This document shows positions 36,518 through 50,007 of a stretch of 64,000 bases of DNA, piece after piece; the first letter of the stretch is position 1; the number at the start of each line of letters is the position of its first letter. Source of the stretch: an uncultured Tateyamaria sp. (GTDB taxonomy: Bacteria; Pseudomonadota; Alphaproteobacteria; Rhodobacterales; Rhodobacteraceae). Location: contig NZ_CANNDN010000001.1 of the NCBI RefSeq assembly GCF_947503465.1, forward strand, positions 682,001 through 746,000. Reading direction: 5' to 3'. The notes under the pieces are model-generated. The model was not told where the DNA came from. It searched no databases and was given only the letters and a program-made list of their open reading frames with translations. The translations under genes were made by a program, and so were the position numbers.

Positions 36518-36597
36518 ATTTTGGGTCGCCGTAGGCGGAAGGTCCCTCCAGGTCAGCCTCTCTCTGACCGACCATTCCCGCAGCGGCGACCCCAAAA
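36518..36597. other. Long imperfect hairpin, possible structured RNA
   Basis: An 80-base near-continuous hairpin. Outer arm TTTTGGG-TCGCCG pairs with CGGCGA-CCCCAAAA (one bulge). Then GCGG with CCGC, GGTC with GACC, and an apical stem GGTCAG-CCTCTCT-CTGACC. It lies in the 266-base gap before trmFO. No T run follows, so it is not a simple terminator. Tandem GGGCACAAAT copies at 36471-36490 lie just upstream. Could be an RNA gene, a trmFO leader or a remnant of a mobile element. Confidence 0.5.
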
Positions 36598-36660
36598 CTC
36601 CCTCCGGCAAAATCACTGATCCACGTTGCGCGCGCAGCGCGCCTGCCCTACATCCGCGCC

Positions 36661-38013
36661 ATGACAAACACTCTTCACATCGTGGGCGGCGGCATGGCCG
36701 GGTCCGAAGCTGCGTGGCAAGCCGCCAACATGGGCGTGCAGGTCGTCATTCACGAGATGCGGCCAAAGGTCGGCACCTTTGCCCACCAAACCGGGCTGTT
36801 GGGCGAAATGGTGTGTTCGAATTCGTTCCGCTCGGATGACAGCGAACAGAACGCCGTGGGTTTGCTGCACTGGGAGATGCGCGCCGCCAACGGTCTGATC
36901 ATGCAAACGGCAGACAAACACCGCCTGCCCGCCGGTGGGGCCCTTGCCGTGGACCGTGACCCGTTTGCGCAGTCCGTGACCGATACGTTGATGGCGCACC
37001 CGAACGTGACCGTCGAACACGGTGAAATCACGGCCCTGCCTGACGCCGGTCATTGGATCATCGCCACTGGCCCTCTGACGTCCAGCGCCCTGGGTCAGGC
37101 CATTGCCGCTGAAACCGGCGCCGAGGCGCTGGCGTTTTTCGATGCCATTGCCCCCATCGTCTATTTCGACTCGATCAACATGGACAAGGCATGGATGCAG
37201 TCCCGCTATGACAAGGGCGAAACAGAGGAAGAGCGCACAGCCTACCTGAACTGCCCCATGGACAAGGCACAGTACGATGCGTTCATCGACGCCCTTCTGG
37301 CTGCCGACAAAACCGAATTTCACAACGGCGAAACCGCTGGCTATTTCGATGGCTGCCTGCCCATCGAAGTGATGGCCGAGCGCGGGCGCGAAACCCTGCG
37401 CCATGGCCCGATGAAGCCCGTCGGTCTGACCAACCCGCACCAGCCTGACGTCAAACCACACGCCGTTGTGCAACTGCGCCGCGACAACAAGCTGGGCACG
37501 CTCTACAACATCGTCGGCTTCCAGACAAAGATGAAGTATGGCGCCCAAGCCGATGTTTTCAAAACCATTCCCGGCCTCGAAGACGCCCGCTTTGCACGGC
37601 TGGGCGGCATTCACCGCAACACCTTTCTCAACGCGCCCACCTTGCTTAGCGCAGATATGAGGCTGCTGTCGCGTCCCAACATTCGCTTTGCCGGTCAAAT
37701 CACCGGGGTCGAAGGTTATGTCGAATCCGCGGCCATGGGCCTGCTTGCGGGCCGCGCCGCCGCGACAGAATTGCTGGGCGGCACGCTTGACATGCCGCCC
37801 GACACAACGGCCATGGGGGCGCTGATCACGCACATCACCGGAGGTGCAGACGCCAAGACCTTCCAACCGATGAACGTCAATTTCGGGCTGTTCCCGCCGG
37901 TCGACGGGCTGCGTGGCGGACGCCGCGGGCGCAAGGACCGGTACAAGGCCTATACCGACCGGGCCAAGGCCGATTGGCAGGCTTGGCTCGCCCCGCAGGC
38001 GGCTGCCGCCTGA
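36661..38013 (+). CDS. trmFO: Methylenetetrahydrofolate-tRNA-(uracil-5-)-methyltransferase TrmFO
   Basis: Folate- and FAD-dependent enzyme making m5U54 in the tRNA T-loop; 450 aa. FAD-binding [16 protein letters not shown] at the start, catalytic-type Cys52 in [13 protein letters not shown], and [28 protein letters not shown] holding the second conserved cysteine. The C-terminus has [23 protein letters not shown]. Starts at the ATG following the structured region; no strong ribosome site is seen. Confidence 0.96.
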   Translation: MTNTLHIVGGGMAGSEAAWQAANMGVQVVIHEMRPKVGTFAHQTGLLGEMVCSNSFRSDDSEQNAVGLLHWEMRAANGLIMQTADKHRLPAGGALAVDRDPFAQSVTDTLMAHPNVTVEHGEITALPDAGHWIIATGPLTSSALGQAIAAETGAEALAFFDAIAPIVYFDSINMDKAWMQSRYDKGETEEERTAYLNCPMDKAQYDAFIDALLAADKTEFHNGETAGYFDGCLPIEVMAERGRETLRHGPMKPVGLTNPHQPDVKPHAVVQLRRDNKLGTLYNIVGFQTKMKYGAQADVFKTIPGLEDARFARLGGIHRNTFLNAPTLLSADMRLLSRPNIRFAGQITGVEGYVESAAMGLLAGRAAATELLGGTLDMPPDTTAMGALITHITGGADAKTFQPMNVNFGLFPPVDGLRGGRRGRKDRYKAYTDRAKADWQAWLAPQAAAA

Positions 38014-38056
38014 CCCTACTGGACGGATACGGGCCTCACCCGCTACTGTTCCGTCC

Positions 38057-38662
38057 ATGACCGGATTTCTCGACAAGGCCTATACGGCCCGCGACGCGGC
38101 TTCGACCCGCGCCCTTTATGATGACTGGGCGGCCAGTTACGAGGCAGAAGTGGCGGAAAACGGCTATGCCACACCCGCCCGCTGTGCCGAGGCGCTCAAG
38201 ACATATGTGGATGACCTCGCCGCGCCTGTTCTGGATTTCGGGTGTGGCACGGGATTGTCCGGTCTGGCGCTGAAGCTGGCGGGTTTCGCCGCCATCGACG
38301 GGGTCGACCTGTCCAACGAGATGCTGGCGGGCGCGCGCGACAAGACCGTGTACCGCCATCTCGATCTGATCGAAGCGGGTGGGCCGCTGCCCCGTGACAA
38401 CTATACAGCCATCGCGGCCATCGGTGTCATAGGGGCCGGGGCCGCACCCATCGACGTGCTGCACCTTCTGATGCGCGCCTTGCCATCCGGCGGCAAGCTG
38501 GTCTTTTCCTTCAACGACCATGCGCTCGAAGACCCCGCAAACGAGGGCGGCGTCGCCGAATGGACCGATTGCGGCGCGGCCCGGCTCCGGTTCAAGCAAC
38601 ACGGTGATCATTTGCCAGGTATCAACTTGAAATCCAACGTCTACGTGCTTGAAAAAGCGTGA
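38057..38662 (+). CDS. Class I SAM-dependent methyltransferase
   Basis: 201 aa. Motif I VLDFGCGTGLSGLALKLAGF lies near residue 57, followed by the acidic loop GVDLSNEMLAGAR. The N-terminus (YDDWAASYEAEVAENGYATP) fits the tetratricopeptide-associated/WBSCR27-like methyltransferase group. Substrate unknown. The TGA overlaps the GTG of gluQ (GTGA). Confidence 0.85.
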   Translation: MTGFLDKAYTARDAASTRALYDDWAASYEAEVAENGYATPARCAEALKTYVDDLAAPVLDFGCGTGLSGLALKLAGFAAIDGVDLSNEMLAGARDKTVYRHLDLIEAGGPLPRDNYTAIAAIGVIGAGAAPIDVLHLLMRALPSGGKLVFSFNDHALEDPANEGGVAEWTDCGAARLRFKQHGDHLPGINLKSNVYVLEKA

Positions 38663-39534
38663 GTTTCGTCACCCGATTTGCACCATCGCCAACGGGACCA
38701 CTGCACCTTGGCCATGCCTATTCCGCGATGTTGGCGCATGACATGGCCCGCACGCGATCCGGCACGTTCCTGTTGCGCATCGAAGATATCGATCAAAGCC
38801 GCGCCCGCCCGGAATGGGAGGCGCAGATTTACGACGATCTGCGCTGGCTTGGCCTTGCATGGCCCAGCCAGGTCCTGCTTCAATCGGAAAACGCACGCGC
38901 CTATGGGCGGGCGCTGGATACGCTGTGGGATCACGGGCTTTTGTACCAATGCGACTGCAACCGGCGCGACATCCGTGCCGCGGCTCAGGCACCGCAGGAA
39001 GGTGCCCCGCTGCACGGTCCCGACGGCGTCATCTATCCGGGCACCTGCCGGATGAAACATCCGCGCATTGGGTCCAGGCCAAAAGGGGTGGCCTTGCGCC
39101 TCGATCTTGGCAAAGCACTTGGGAAAATGGACACCACACCCACATATGCCGAGACCGGGGAACATGCGGGGAGCCACGGTATTGACGCTCCGGAACGGAC
39201 AATCGGTGACATCGTCCTGGCCCGCAGGGACATGGGCACATCCTACCACCTGTCAGTTGTCGTCGATGACGCCGCACAGGGGATCACGCATGTAGTGCGC
39301 GGCGCCGATCTGGCCGAAGCGACTGGAATCCATGTCATTTTGCAGCACCTGCTTGGCCTGCCGACGCCTATGTACCACCATCACAAGCTGATACGCGACG
39401 CCACGGGCAAGCGGCTCGCAAAGCGCGACGATGCCCGCGCGATTTCAAAGTACCGCGCCGATGGGGCCAGCCCGGACGACATCCGCGCGATGGTGGGCCT
39501 GCCGTCCCTGTTTCAGAAAAATCCGCAGGGGTGA
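38659..39534 (+). CDS. gluQ: Glutamyl-Q tRNA(Asp) synthetase
   Basis: Truncated glutamyl-tRNA synthetase paralogue, 291 aa, that attaches Glu to queuosine in tRNA-Asp. HIGH-type motif PSPTGPLHLGHAYSA, zinc-site cysteines in YQCDCNRRD and YPGTCRMKHP, and the KMSKS-like GKRLAKRDDARA are all present; the anticodon-binding domain is absent as expected. GTG start overlaps the methyltransferase stop. A small hairpin (AGGGGGC-GGACA-GCCCCCT, 39548-39566) separates its end from hisI. Confidence 0.94.
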   Translation: MSFVTRFAPSPTGPLHLGHAYSAMLAHDMARTRSGTFLLRIEDIDQSRARPEWEAQIYDDLRWLGLAWPSQVLLQSENARAYGRALDTLWDHGLLYQCDCNRRDIRAAAQAPQEGAPLHGPDGVIYPGTCRMKHPRIGSRPKGVALRLDLGKALGKMDTTPTYAETGEHAGSHGIDAPERTIGDIVLARRDMGTSYHLSVVVDDAAQGITHVVRGADLAEATGIHVILQHLLGLPTPMYHHHKLIRDATGKRLAKRDDARAISKYRADGASPDDIRAMVGLPSLFQKNPQG

Positions 39535-39564
39535 GTACGCCGGCGCCAGGGGGCGGACAGCCCC

Positions 39565-39927
39565 CTATTCCATCGGCGCCAACAGTTCGACCTCGTCCCC
39601 GTCGGTCACGTCCGTATAGAAGCAGCTGCGCCGCCCTGTATGGCAGGCGGGTCCGACCTGGTGCACAAGCACCAGCAGACAGTCCCGGTCGCAATCCACG
39701 CGCATGGACACAAGCGATTGCACATGCCCCGATGTCTCGCCCTTGATCCAGAAGGACTGGCGCGACCGCGACCAATAGGTCACGCGCCCCGTATCCAATG
39801 TGCGTGCCACCGCTTCGGCATTCATCCACGCCATCATCAGAACCTCGTGGCTGTCCGCGTCTTGCGCGATGGCCGGGATCAGGCCCTGGTCATTGAAAGT
39901 AAGCGTGGCAGGATCGAAAGCGGACAT
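39565..39927 (-). CDS. hisI: Phosphoribosyl-AMP cyclohydrolase
   Basis: Third step of histidine synthesis; 120 aa HisI-only form. [45 protein letters not shown] and the metal-binding [27 protein letters not shown] cysteines are diagnostic. Stand-alone, away from other his genes. The ATG at 39927 gives the family N-terminus. Convergent with gluQ, divergent from the NifU-like gene. Confidence 0.96.
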   Translation of the reverse strand: MSAFDPATLTFNDQGLIPAIAQDADSHEVLMMAWMNAEAVARTLDTGRVTYWSRSRQSFWIKGETSGHVQSLVSMRVDCDRDCLLVLVHQVGPACHTGRRSCFYTDVTDGDEVELLAPME

Positions 39928-40002
39928 TGCAAAACCTTTTGCATCTGGGTCAGGGCCGCTTAAATAGGGACAAAGCAATTGCGACACCAGAGCGGAGGGG
40001 CC

Positions 40003-40455
40003 ATGCCCGCCGATACCGACCTGATCAAGCTGTATTCAAGCCGCATTCTGGGGCTGGCTGCGGACATTCCGCACCACGCGCGCCTCGATACCCCCGACGC
40101 CACGGTCAAGAAGCGGTCGCCGCTGTGTGGATCCACGGTGACCGTCGACGTGCAGGTCGAAGACAACCGGATCACGTCGTTCGGTCAGGACGTAAAAGCC
40201 TGTGCCTTGGGCCAGGCCGCCGCAGCCGTCACCGGGGGGGCGGTCGTCGGACTCACGCTCCGGGACGTGCAAGCAGGCCGCGACGCCTTGCGTGCCATGC
40301 TGAAATCCAACGGACCCGTGCCCGCGGCGCCATTTGACGGTTTCGAAGTTCTGGAACCGGCACGCGACTACAAGAACCGCCACGCGTCGATCCTGCTCAG
40401 CATCGAAGCGACAGCCGAAGCAATGGAACAGGCCCTGCAATCTGATTGTGCCTGA
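40003..40455 (+). CDS. NifU/IscU-like iron-sulfur cluster scaffold-family protein
   Basis: 150 aa. Resembles IscU/NifU N-terminal scaffolds: [20 protein letters not shown] and [17 protein letters not shown] hold two of the usual three cluster cysteines. A third conserved cysteine is not seen; only the near-terminal Cys of SDCA remains. It may therefore not hold a cluster in the usual way. GGAGGGG lies just before the ATG. No other isc or suf genes nearby. Confidence 0.75.
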   Translation: MPADTDLIKLYSSRILGLAADIPHHARLDTPDATVKKRSPLCGSTVTVDVQVEDNRITSFGQDVKACALGQAAAAVTGGAVVGLTLRDVQAGRDALRAMLKSNGPVPAAPFDGFEVLEPARDYKNRHASILLSIEATAEAMEQALQSDCA

Positions 40456-40527
40456 GGCCGATCTTAGGAAAATTTGAAGATTTCGGGTCTAGCCCTGCAG
40501 CAGTCCACAACTGCCCAGGGTCATGCC

Positions 40528-41922
40528 ATGACGGCTCAGCCAGATTTTCCGGAAATGTCCCAGTTGCATGCGCTTGCGCGCGCCGCCTCGACGCTTGGAT
40601 ATGAAATTGTGGACCTTGCCGGGTTCCTTGATCTGGTCGAGACGCAGGCACGTGACCAGCGTAAAGCGCTCAGGGTGGTGTCGGACGGGGCCACTGAAAT
40701 CGAAACGGCAAACACGGCCGTCGATGCGGCCTCCAAAGACCTTGTGGACAGCGTCGATCGAACCTTTGCGGATGTGGGGCAATCTGTGGATCTGGTACGC
40801 GATCTGGGTGCACGGTCGCGCGATGTGGCCGCGTGGGTGCAGGACCTGTCCGAGCGCAGCGGCGATGTCGGCCAGACGCTTGCAGCGGTCAAGGCCAACA
40901 ACAGCCAGATCGCCGCCATCTCGATGCAGGTGAACACGCTCGCCATCAATGCCAAGATCGAGGCGGCGCGGGCCGGTGATGCCGGCCGCGGCTTTGCCGT
41001 GGTGGCCGAGGCCATCAACGAACTGTCGCAAAAAACCAAGGCGGCCGCGGCGGAAATCTCGGCCAATATCGAAACGCTGACGCAATGGATCGCCACCCTA
41101 GGTGCGGAATCCAGCACCGTGGCGGACAAGGCGATGGGTGTGATTGAACAAAGTGCTGAAACCGACCGCGCCCTTGGCCGCATGGAACAGTCCGTTGAAT
41201 CAACCAAGTCCGAAGCGAGCCGCATCGCGGGACACACCGCGCGCGTGTACAAGGCAGTCGCGGCATTTGGGCCCAGCATGCACGGCATAGGGCGCAGCAT
41301 TGCCGAAACCTCGGACGGCATCGTCGAGGCGCATGCCCGCATCGAACGAATGGTCGATACGTCGGAAGAGATTGTACAGGCCAGCGCCGGTTTGGGCGGC
41401 ATGACCGATGATGCGCCGTTCATCGAATATGTCCGGGCCCAAGCGGCCAAGGTCAGCGCCGTATTCGAAGATGCCCTGAACAGCGGCTTACTTTCACAGG
41501 CAACCCTTTTTGATCGCAGCTATGTCGCGATTCCGGACACGCGCCCGCAGCAGGTTGCAACATCGTACAACGACATACTTGATCAGTTGCTGCCGCCGAT
41601 ACAGGAACCCGCACTTGCCTTTGATGATCGTGTCGTGTTCTGCGCCGCCGTGGACATCAATGGCTACCTGCCCACGCACAACACCAAATTTTCGCGCCCG
41701 CAAACCGATGACGAAATCTGGAACACCGCCAACTGCCGCAACCGGCGCATTTTTGACGACCGGGTGGGTCTGAAGGCGGGGCGCAACAAGGCCCCTTTCC
41801 TTTTGCAGGTCTATCGCCGCGACATGGGCGGTGGCAGCTTCAAAATGATGAAGGATCTGTCGGCCCCGATCATTGTCCGGGCACAGCATTGGGGCGCTCT
41901 GCGCCTCGCCTACACTTTTTGA
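40528..41922 (+). CDS. Soluble methyl-accepting chemotaxis protein
   Basis: 464 aa with no membrane helix, so a cytoplasmic receptor. The signalling hairpin is recognised by AISMQVNTLAINAKIEAARAGDAGRGFAVVAEAINELSQKTK (residues about 130-172). A C-terminal sensor-like domain (about 330-464) includes VVFCAAVDINGYLPTHN, NRRIFDDRVGLKAGRN and DLSAPIIVRAQHWGALRLAY, as in other alphaproteobacterial receptors with a C-terminal Cache-like module. No other chemotaxis genes are adjacent. The ATG at 40528 follows AGGG. Confidence 0.9.
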   Translation: MTAQPDFPEMSQLHALARAASTLGYEIVDLAGFLDLVETQARDQRKALRVVSDGATEIETANTAVDAASKDLVDSVDRTFADVGQSVDLVRDLGARSRDVAAWVQDLSERSGDVGQTLAAVKANNSQIAAISMQVNTLAINAKIEAARAGDAGRGFAVVAEAINELSQKTKAAAAEISANIETLTQWIATLGAESSTVADKAMGVIEQSAETDRALGRMEQSVESTKSEASRIAGHTARVYKAVAAFGPSMHGIGRSIAETSDGIVEAHARIERMVDTSEEIVQASAGLGGMTDDAPFIEYVRAQAAKVSAVFEDALNSGLLSQATLFDRSYVAIPDTRPQQVATSYNDILDQLLPPIQEPALAFDDRVVFCAAVDINGYLPTHNTKFSRPQTDDEIWNTANCRNRRIFDDRVGLKAGRNKAPFLLQVYRRDMGGGSFKMMKDLSAPIIVRAQHWGALRLAYTF

Positions 41923-41957
41923 AAAAAAGCGCCGCACATCCGGGCGGATGGCGGCGC
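41922..41957 (-). terminator. Terminator for the 42-aa small protein gene
   Basis: Hairpin GCGCCGC-A-CATCC-GGGC-GGATG-GCGGCGC (41929-41957). On the minus strand it is followed by a T run (A run at 41922-41928). It lies about 145 bases past the stop of the small minus-strand gene and directly behind the chemoreceptor stop. Confidence 0.75.
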
Positions 41958-42101
41958 AAGGAAAGCGTCTCTTGCATGGGACAGATCCTGTGGCCCCGAG
42001 GCAAACGGGGGCGTCCGAAACGGCAGGCAGAGCCGGAAGGACACAAAAAACGGCACCTGGGACGGGCGCTGTATGGGATCAAGCAAGATCGCAGGCAGAA
42101 C

Positions 42102-42230
42102 TCAGATCAAAACCGGAAGATGCAAGCCAACAACCAGCATCACGGCCAGGGCTGCTGCGCCCACCGCGTCCTGCAGCAAAGAGGCTTCGGCGCGGGTGGC
42201 AATATCCTTGATTTGGCGCAGTGTGGTCAT
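42102..42230 (-). CDS. 42-residue single-pass membrane protein downstream of a LexA-type box
   Basis: Small gene, 42 aa. A polar helical N-terminus (MTTLRQIKDIATRAEASLLQ) is followed by one hydrophobic helix (residues 22-42, ending VVGLHLPVLI). GGAG seven bases before the ATG gives a good ribosome site, and the gene is bracketed by an upstream GTTC-N7-GTTC element and a downstream terminator. The arrangement recalls SidA of Caulobacter, an SOS-induced tiny inner-membrane inhibitor of division, but there is no obvious sequence similarity. Function is inferred only. Confidence 0.6.
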   Translation of the reverse strand: MTTLRQIKDIATRAEASLLQDAVGAAALAVMLVVGLHLPVLI

Positions 42231-42287
42231 CGGGCATCTCCGTCTTCAAGTTGCCTCTTTGTTCTCATATTCTTAACAGTTGGTAAA

Positions 42288-42322
42288 GAACTTTTTGGGA
42301 ACATTTGCGAACTTTTTAGAAC
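42288..42322 (-). promoter_or_regulatory. LexA-type SOS box cluster (GTTC repeats)
   Basis: On the minus strand GTTCCCAAAAAGTTC (42288-42302) matches the alphaproteobacterial LexA box GTTC-N7-GTTC exactly. Two further GTTC copies (42309-42312, 42319-42322) continue at ten-base intervals, so four GTTC words lie in helical phase. The cluster is 58-92 bases upstream of the 42-aa gene, the only gene reading away from it in that direction. A single eight-base match can occur by chance; position and repetition make it credible. Confidence 0.55.
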
Positions 42323-42329
42323 AAACAGG

Positions 42330-46720
<4,391 letters not shown>

Positions 46721-46810
46721 TCATTGATGCGGTGCAGGCGCGGTCCGGCACGAAAAAAGCCGACATGCGTCGTGCATATCGGCCCGTTTCGCGAGGGGGG
46801 GTTGGCTGCG

Positions 46811-47530
46811 TCAGGCGCCGATGGCCATCGGCGTGTCATCCGTCATCTGGGCAGGTTCGGGATCACGCAGCACATAGCCTCGGCCCCAGACCGTTTCGAT
46901 ATAGTTTTGACCACCGGTTGCGGTGCTCAGCTTCTTGCGCAGCTTGCAGATGAACACGTCAATGATCTTGAGTTCCGGTTCGTCCATGCCGCCATAAAGG
47001 TGGTTGAGGAACATTTCCTTGGTCAGCGTGGTGCCCTTGCGCAGGCTCAGCAGTTCCAGCATCTGATATTCCTTGCCGGTCAGATGCACCGTCTTGTTGT
47101 CGACGCTGACCGTCTTGGCATCCAGATTGACCGAGATGTCGCCTGTTTCGATAACCGATTGCGAATGCCCCTTGGACCGACGGATGATGGCGTGGATACG
47201 GGCTACCAGTTCTTCGCGGTGGAACGGTTTGGTCAGGTAATCGTCCGCCCCAAAGCCGAACCCCTTGATCTTGTTTTCCGTATCATCGGCACCCGACAGG
47301 ATCAGGATGGGCGTTTCCACGCGGGCCAGTCGCAACTGGCGCAGCACCTCGTGACCGTTCATGTCCGGCAGATCAAGGTCAAGCAGGATCAGGTCGTAAT
47401 CGTAAAGCTTCGCCAGATCGATCCCCTCTTCCCCCAGATCCGTCGCATAGACGTTCAGATTGGCATGGGTCAGCATCAGTTCGATGCTTTTGGAGGTGGT
47501 CGGGTCGTCTTCTACAAGCAGCACACGCAT
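46811..47530 (-). CDS. ctrA: Cell-cycle response regulator CtrA
   Basis: OmpR/PhoB-type master regulator, 239 aa. Receiver domain with Asp51 ([13 protein letters not shown]) and acidic pair ED at 7-8; C-terminal winged helix with [34 protein letters not shown] and [16 protein letters not shown]. It binds TTAA-N7-TTAA sites in known relatives, and in Rhodobacteraceae controls motility, gene-transfer-agent genes and related traits. The C-terminus ends MAIGA, without the AlaAla degradation end of Caulobacter CtrA. sciP lies 100 bases upstream on the same strand. Confidence 0.97.
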   Translation of the reverse strand: MRVLLVEDDPTTSKSIELMLTHANLNVYATDLGEEGIDLAKLYDYDLILLDLDLPDMNGHEVLRQLRLARVETPILILSGADDTENKIKGFGFGADDYLTKPFHREELVARIHAIIRRSKGHSQSVIETGDISVNLDAKTVSVDNKTVHLTGKEYQMLELLSLRKGTTLTKEMFLNHLYGGMDEPELKIIDVFICKLRKKLSTATGGQNYIETVWGRGYVLRDPEPAQMTDDTPMAIGA

Positions 47531-47589
47531 TCTTCGGGATCTCCACACTGGGGGTGTTCGGGTGTCGAACCAAACGTGAACCGAAAAGG

Positions 47590-47604
47590 TTAACCACACG
47601 TTAC
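47590..47604 (-). promoter_or_regulatory. Near-consensus CtrA box upstream of ctrA
   Basis: On the plus strand TTAACCACACGTTAC, i.e. TTAA-N7-TTAC with one mismatch to TTAA-N7-TTAA, 60-75 bases before the ctrA start. Suggests autoregulation, as known in Caulobacter. Confidence 0.45.
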
Positions 47605-47630
47605 CCTTGATGGAAACTTACGTTAACAAC

Positions 47631-47909
47631 TTAAAGTTGTCTATATTTTTGTAACGCTGTTGCTTTCAGCGCGTCCTCTCCGTGCGTGGACACGGCGCGC
47701 ACCCATTCGTGGAACTCTTCTTCGCTCAGGCCGTACCGATCCAGCGCCGCCTCTTGGGTCATGAGGCCGTACAGCACGCCACGCACCACGGCCGCCTTGC
47801 GGGACGCCACCCAGCGCCGCGTGGTCGCCGGTGGCATATCCGCCTGCGTCAGCACCGTCCCATCTGGCAGGGACACCGCACGTGGCCCGTCAACTTTCTT
47901 CAAATACAT
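47631..47909 (-). CDS. sciP: SciP, small CtrA-inhibitory protein (DUF1153)
   Basis: 92 aa DNA-binding helix-turn-helix protein. MYLKKVDGPRAVSLPDGTVLTQADMPP, TTRRWVASRKAAVVRGVLYG and YGLSEEEFHEWVRAVSTHGEDALKATALQKYRQ match the SciP/DUF1153 family. In Caulobacter SciP binds CtrA and blocks transcription of CtrA targets, including ctrA itself. It lies directly upstream of ctrA, and a perfect CtrA box is found 50-64 bases before its start. Confidence 0.92.
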   Translation of the reverse strand: MYLKKVDGPRAVSLPDGTVLTQADMPPATTRRWVASRKAAVVRGVLYGLMTQEAALDRYGLSEEEFHEWVRAVSTHGEDALKATALQKYRQL

Positions 47910-47958
47910 CGCACCGCTGCTCTTTATTCGTGTTGAGCAAAACTCTGCGCCATCGCCT

Positions 47959-47973
47959 TTAATGCGCCGTTAA
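47959..47973 (-). promoter_or_regulatory. Perfect CtrA box upstream of sciP
   Basis: TTAATGCGCCGTTAA is an exact TTAA-N7-TTAA, 50-64 bases before the sciP ATG and 65 before mnmA. CtrA activates sciP in Caulobacter, so the same feedback loop is probable. Mnm A transcription could also be affected. Confidence 0.65.
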
Positions 47974-48037
47974 ACGAGCCCTTGAGACTATTTCGGATTT
48001 TCATATATATGCGTCCAATTCCCCGCGGAGACGTGCC

Positions 48038-49177
48038 ATGCTTGACCAATCCGGTCCGCTCAATTCACTGGGCTTTGCCAAAGCCCCTGCCGACACCCGA
48101 GTTGTCGTCGCCATGTCCGGCGGCGTCGACAGTTCCGTTGTGGCGGCCGAGCTGAAAAGCCAGGGCTATGACGTCGTGGGCGTGACGCTACAGCTTTATG
48201 ACCACGGTGCGGCGCTGGCCAAGAAGGGCGCGTGCTGTGCGGGTCGTGACATTCATGATGCCCGCCGCGTGGCCGAAGAGATGGGATTCCCGCACTACGT
48301 TCTGGACTATGAAAACGTCTTCAAGGATGCGGTAATTGACGAATTTGCAGACAGTTATCTGGGCGGCGCGACCCCGGTGCCGTGCATCCGCTGCAACGAA
48401 CGGGTGAAATTCAAGGATCTTCTTGAAACGGCTAAGGATTTAGAGGCCGACTGCATGGCGACCGGCCATTACATCCAGCGCAAGATGGGTGACCATGGCG
48501 CTGAATTGCACGCCGCAGCCGACGCCAATCGCGACCAGAGCTATTTCCTGTTTTCGACCACGTCGGAACAGCTGGACTACCTGCGTTTTCCGTTGGGCCA
48601 TTTGCCGTCCAAGGACGACACGCGCGCCCTTGCCGCCAAGTATGGACTGAGCGTGGCGGACAAGCCTGACAGCCAGGACATCTGTTTCGTGCCCAACGGC
48701 GACTATGCTTCGGTCATTCGCAAATTGCGCCCCGAAGCGGCGGCGCCGGGCGATATCGTTGATACAGACGAGCGTGTGTTGGGCCGCCATGACGGCGTGA
48801 TCAATTACACAATCGGGCAACGCCGGGGCCTGGGCATCGGCGGTCTGGCTGATCCGCTTTACGTGGTGAAACTGGATGCGGAACGTCGCCACGTGGTTGT
48901 CGGGCCAAAAGATATGTTGGCCACCCGGACCGTGCCGGTGCGGGACGTGAACTGGCTGGGCGATACCCGATTCGACAGCCGGGACGCGTGGCATGTCGCG
49001 GTAAAGGTCCGCTCGACCCGCCCGCCGACCGAGGCAATCATCCGCCCTATCAGCGCAACCGAGGCCACCGTCGAACTGGTCGCGGCCGAGGCGGGTGTGT
49101 CCCCCGGGCAGGCCTGCGTGTTCTATGACCGCGATAGCAGCCGCATCTTTGGCGGCGGGTGGATTCACAAAGGGTGA
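48038..49177 (+). CDS. mnmA: tRNA 2-thiouridine(34) synthase MnmA
   Basis: Thiolates U34 in tRNA Lys, Glu and Gln; 379 aa. PP-loop [20 protein letters not shown], catalytic cysteine region [17 protein letters not shown], second conserved cysteine in [12 protein letters not shown], and [12 protein letters not shown] plus [10 protein letters not shown] at the end. GGAG eight bases upstream of the ATG. Confidence 0.97.
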   Translation: MLDQSGPLNSLGFAKAPADTRVVVAMSGGVDSSVVAAELKSQGYDVVGVTLQLYDHGAALAKKGACCAGRDIHDARRVAEEMGFPHYVLDYENVFKDAVIDEFADSYLGGATPVPCIRCNERVKFKDLLETAKDLEADCMATGHYIQRKMGDHGAELHAAADANRDQSYFLFSTTSEQLDYLRFPLGHLPSKDDTRALAAKYGLSVADKPDSQDICFVPNGDYASVIRKLRPEAAAPGDIVDTDERVLGRHDGVINYTIGQRRGLGIGGLADPLYVVKLDAERRHVVVGPKDMLATRTVPVRDVNWLGDTRFDSRDAWHVAVKVRSTRPPTEAIIRPISATEATVELVAAEAGVSPGQACVFYDRDSSRIFGGGWIHKG

Positions 49178-49251
49178 CGCCACCCACCTTGCCAGCACGG
49201 GTGCATTCCGCTTAACTGAACAGACGTTCATATCTCGCGGAGGCCGACCCC

Positions 49252-50007
49252 ATGAAACTAGACACAACCCTGGCGGTAGTGACCGGCGGCGCGTCCGGGC
49301 TGGGCGAGGCGACGGCCAGACACTTAGCGGCGCAAGGTGCACAAGTGACGCTGTTGGATCGCGATTCGGACCGAGGCAAACAGGTCGCATCCGAGATCGG
49401 CGGCCATTTTGTCGAAACAGATGTGACCGACGAAACGTCCGTCAGCCGGGCCATCGATCATGCACGCGACAAAATGGGCGGGATCACCGCCGCGGTGAAC
49501 TGCGCAGGCATCGCTCTGGGCATCAAAACAGTCGGGCGCGACGGTGCGCACCCCCTGCCCGCGTTCCAGAAAACCATCGACATCAACCTGGTCGGCAGCT
49601 TCAACGTCGCCCGGTTGGCGGCCGCAGCCATGGCCGAAAACGATCCCGAACCTGACGGGGCACGCGGCGTCATCATCAACACCGCCTCGATCGCGGCTTT
49701 TGACGGACAAAAGGGCCAGGCCGCCTATGCTGCGTCCAAGGGCGGAATCGTCGGAATGACCCTGCCCATGGCACGCGATCTGGCCAGTTCCGGAGTGCGT
49801 GTCATGACCATCGCGCCAGGTATCTTCAAAACGCCGATGCTGGCGGGGCTGCCCGACGATGTGCAAGCCGCGCTGGCCGCAGATGTGCCGAACCCGGCCC
49901 GCCTGGGCGACCCAAATGAATATGCGCGGCTGGCCGCCTTCATCGTTGAGATGGGATATCTGAACGGCGAGGTGATCCGCCTTGATGGCGCGCTTAGGAT
50001 GCGCTGA
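49252..50007 (+). CDS. Short-chain dehydrogenase (3-hydroxyacyl-CoA dehydrogenase type 2-like)
   Basis: 251 aa Rossmann-fold SDR. Cofactor motif TGGASGLGEATARHL, NCAGI, and the catalytic Ser-Tyr-Lys in INTASIAAFDGQKGQAAYAASKGG. The APGIFKTPMLAGLP segment and overall pattern resemble HSD10-type 3-hydroxyacyl-CoA dehydrogenases. CGGAGG precedes the ATG. The stop overlaps the next gene (TGATG). Confidence 0.87.
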   Translation: MKLDTTLAVVTGGASGLGEATARHLAAQGAQVTLLDRDSDRGKQVASEIGGHFVETDVTDETSVSRAIDHARDKMGGITAAVNCAGIALGIKTVGRDGAHPLPAFQKTIDINLVGSFNVARLAAAAMAENDPEPDGARGVIINTASIAAFDGQKGQAAYAASKGGIVGMTLPMARDLASSGVRVMTIAPGIFKTPMLAGLPDDVQAALAADVPNPARLGDPNEYARLAAFIVEMGYLNGEVIRLDGALRMR

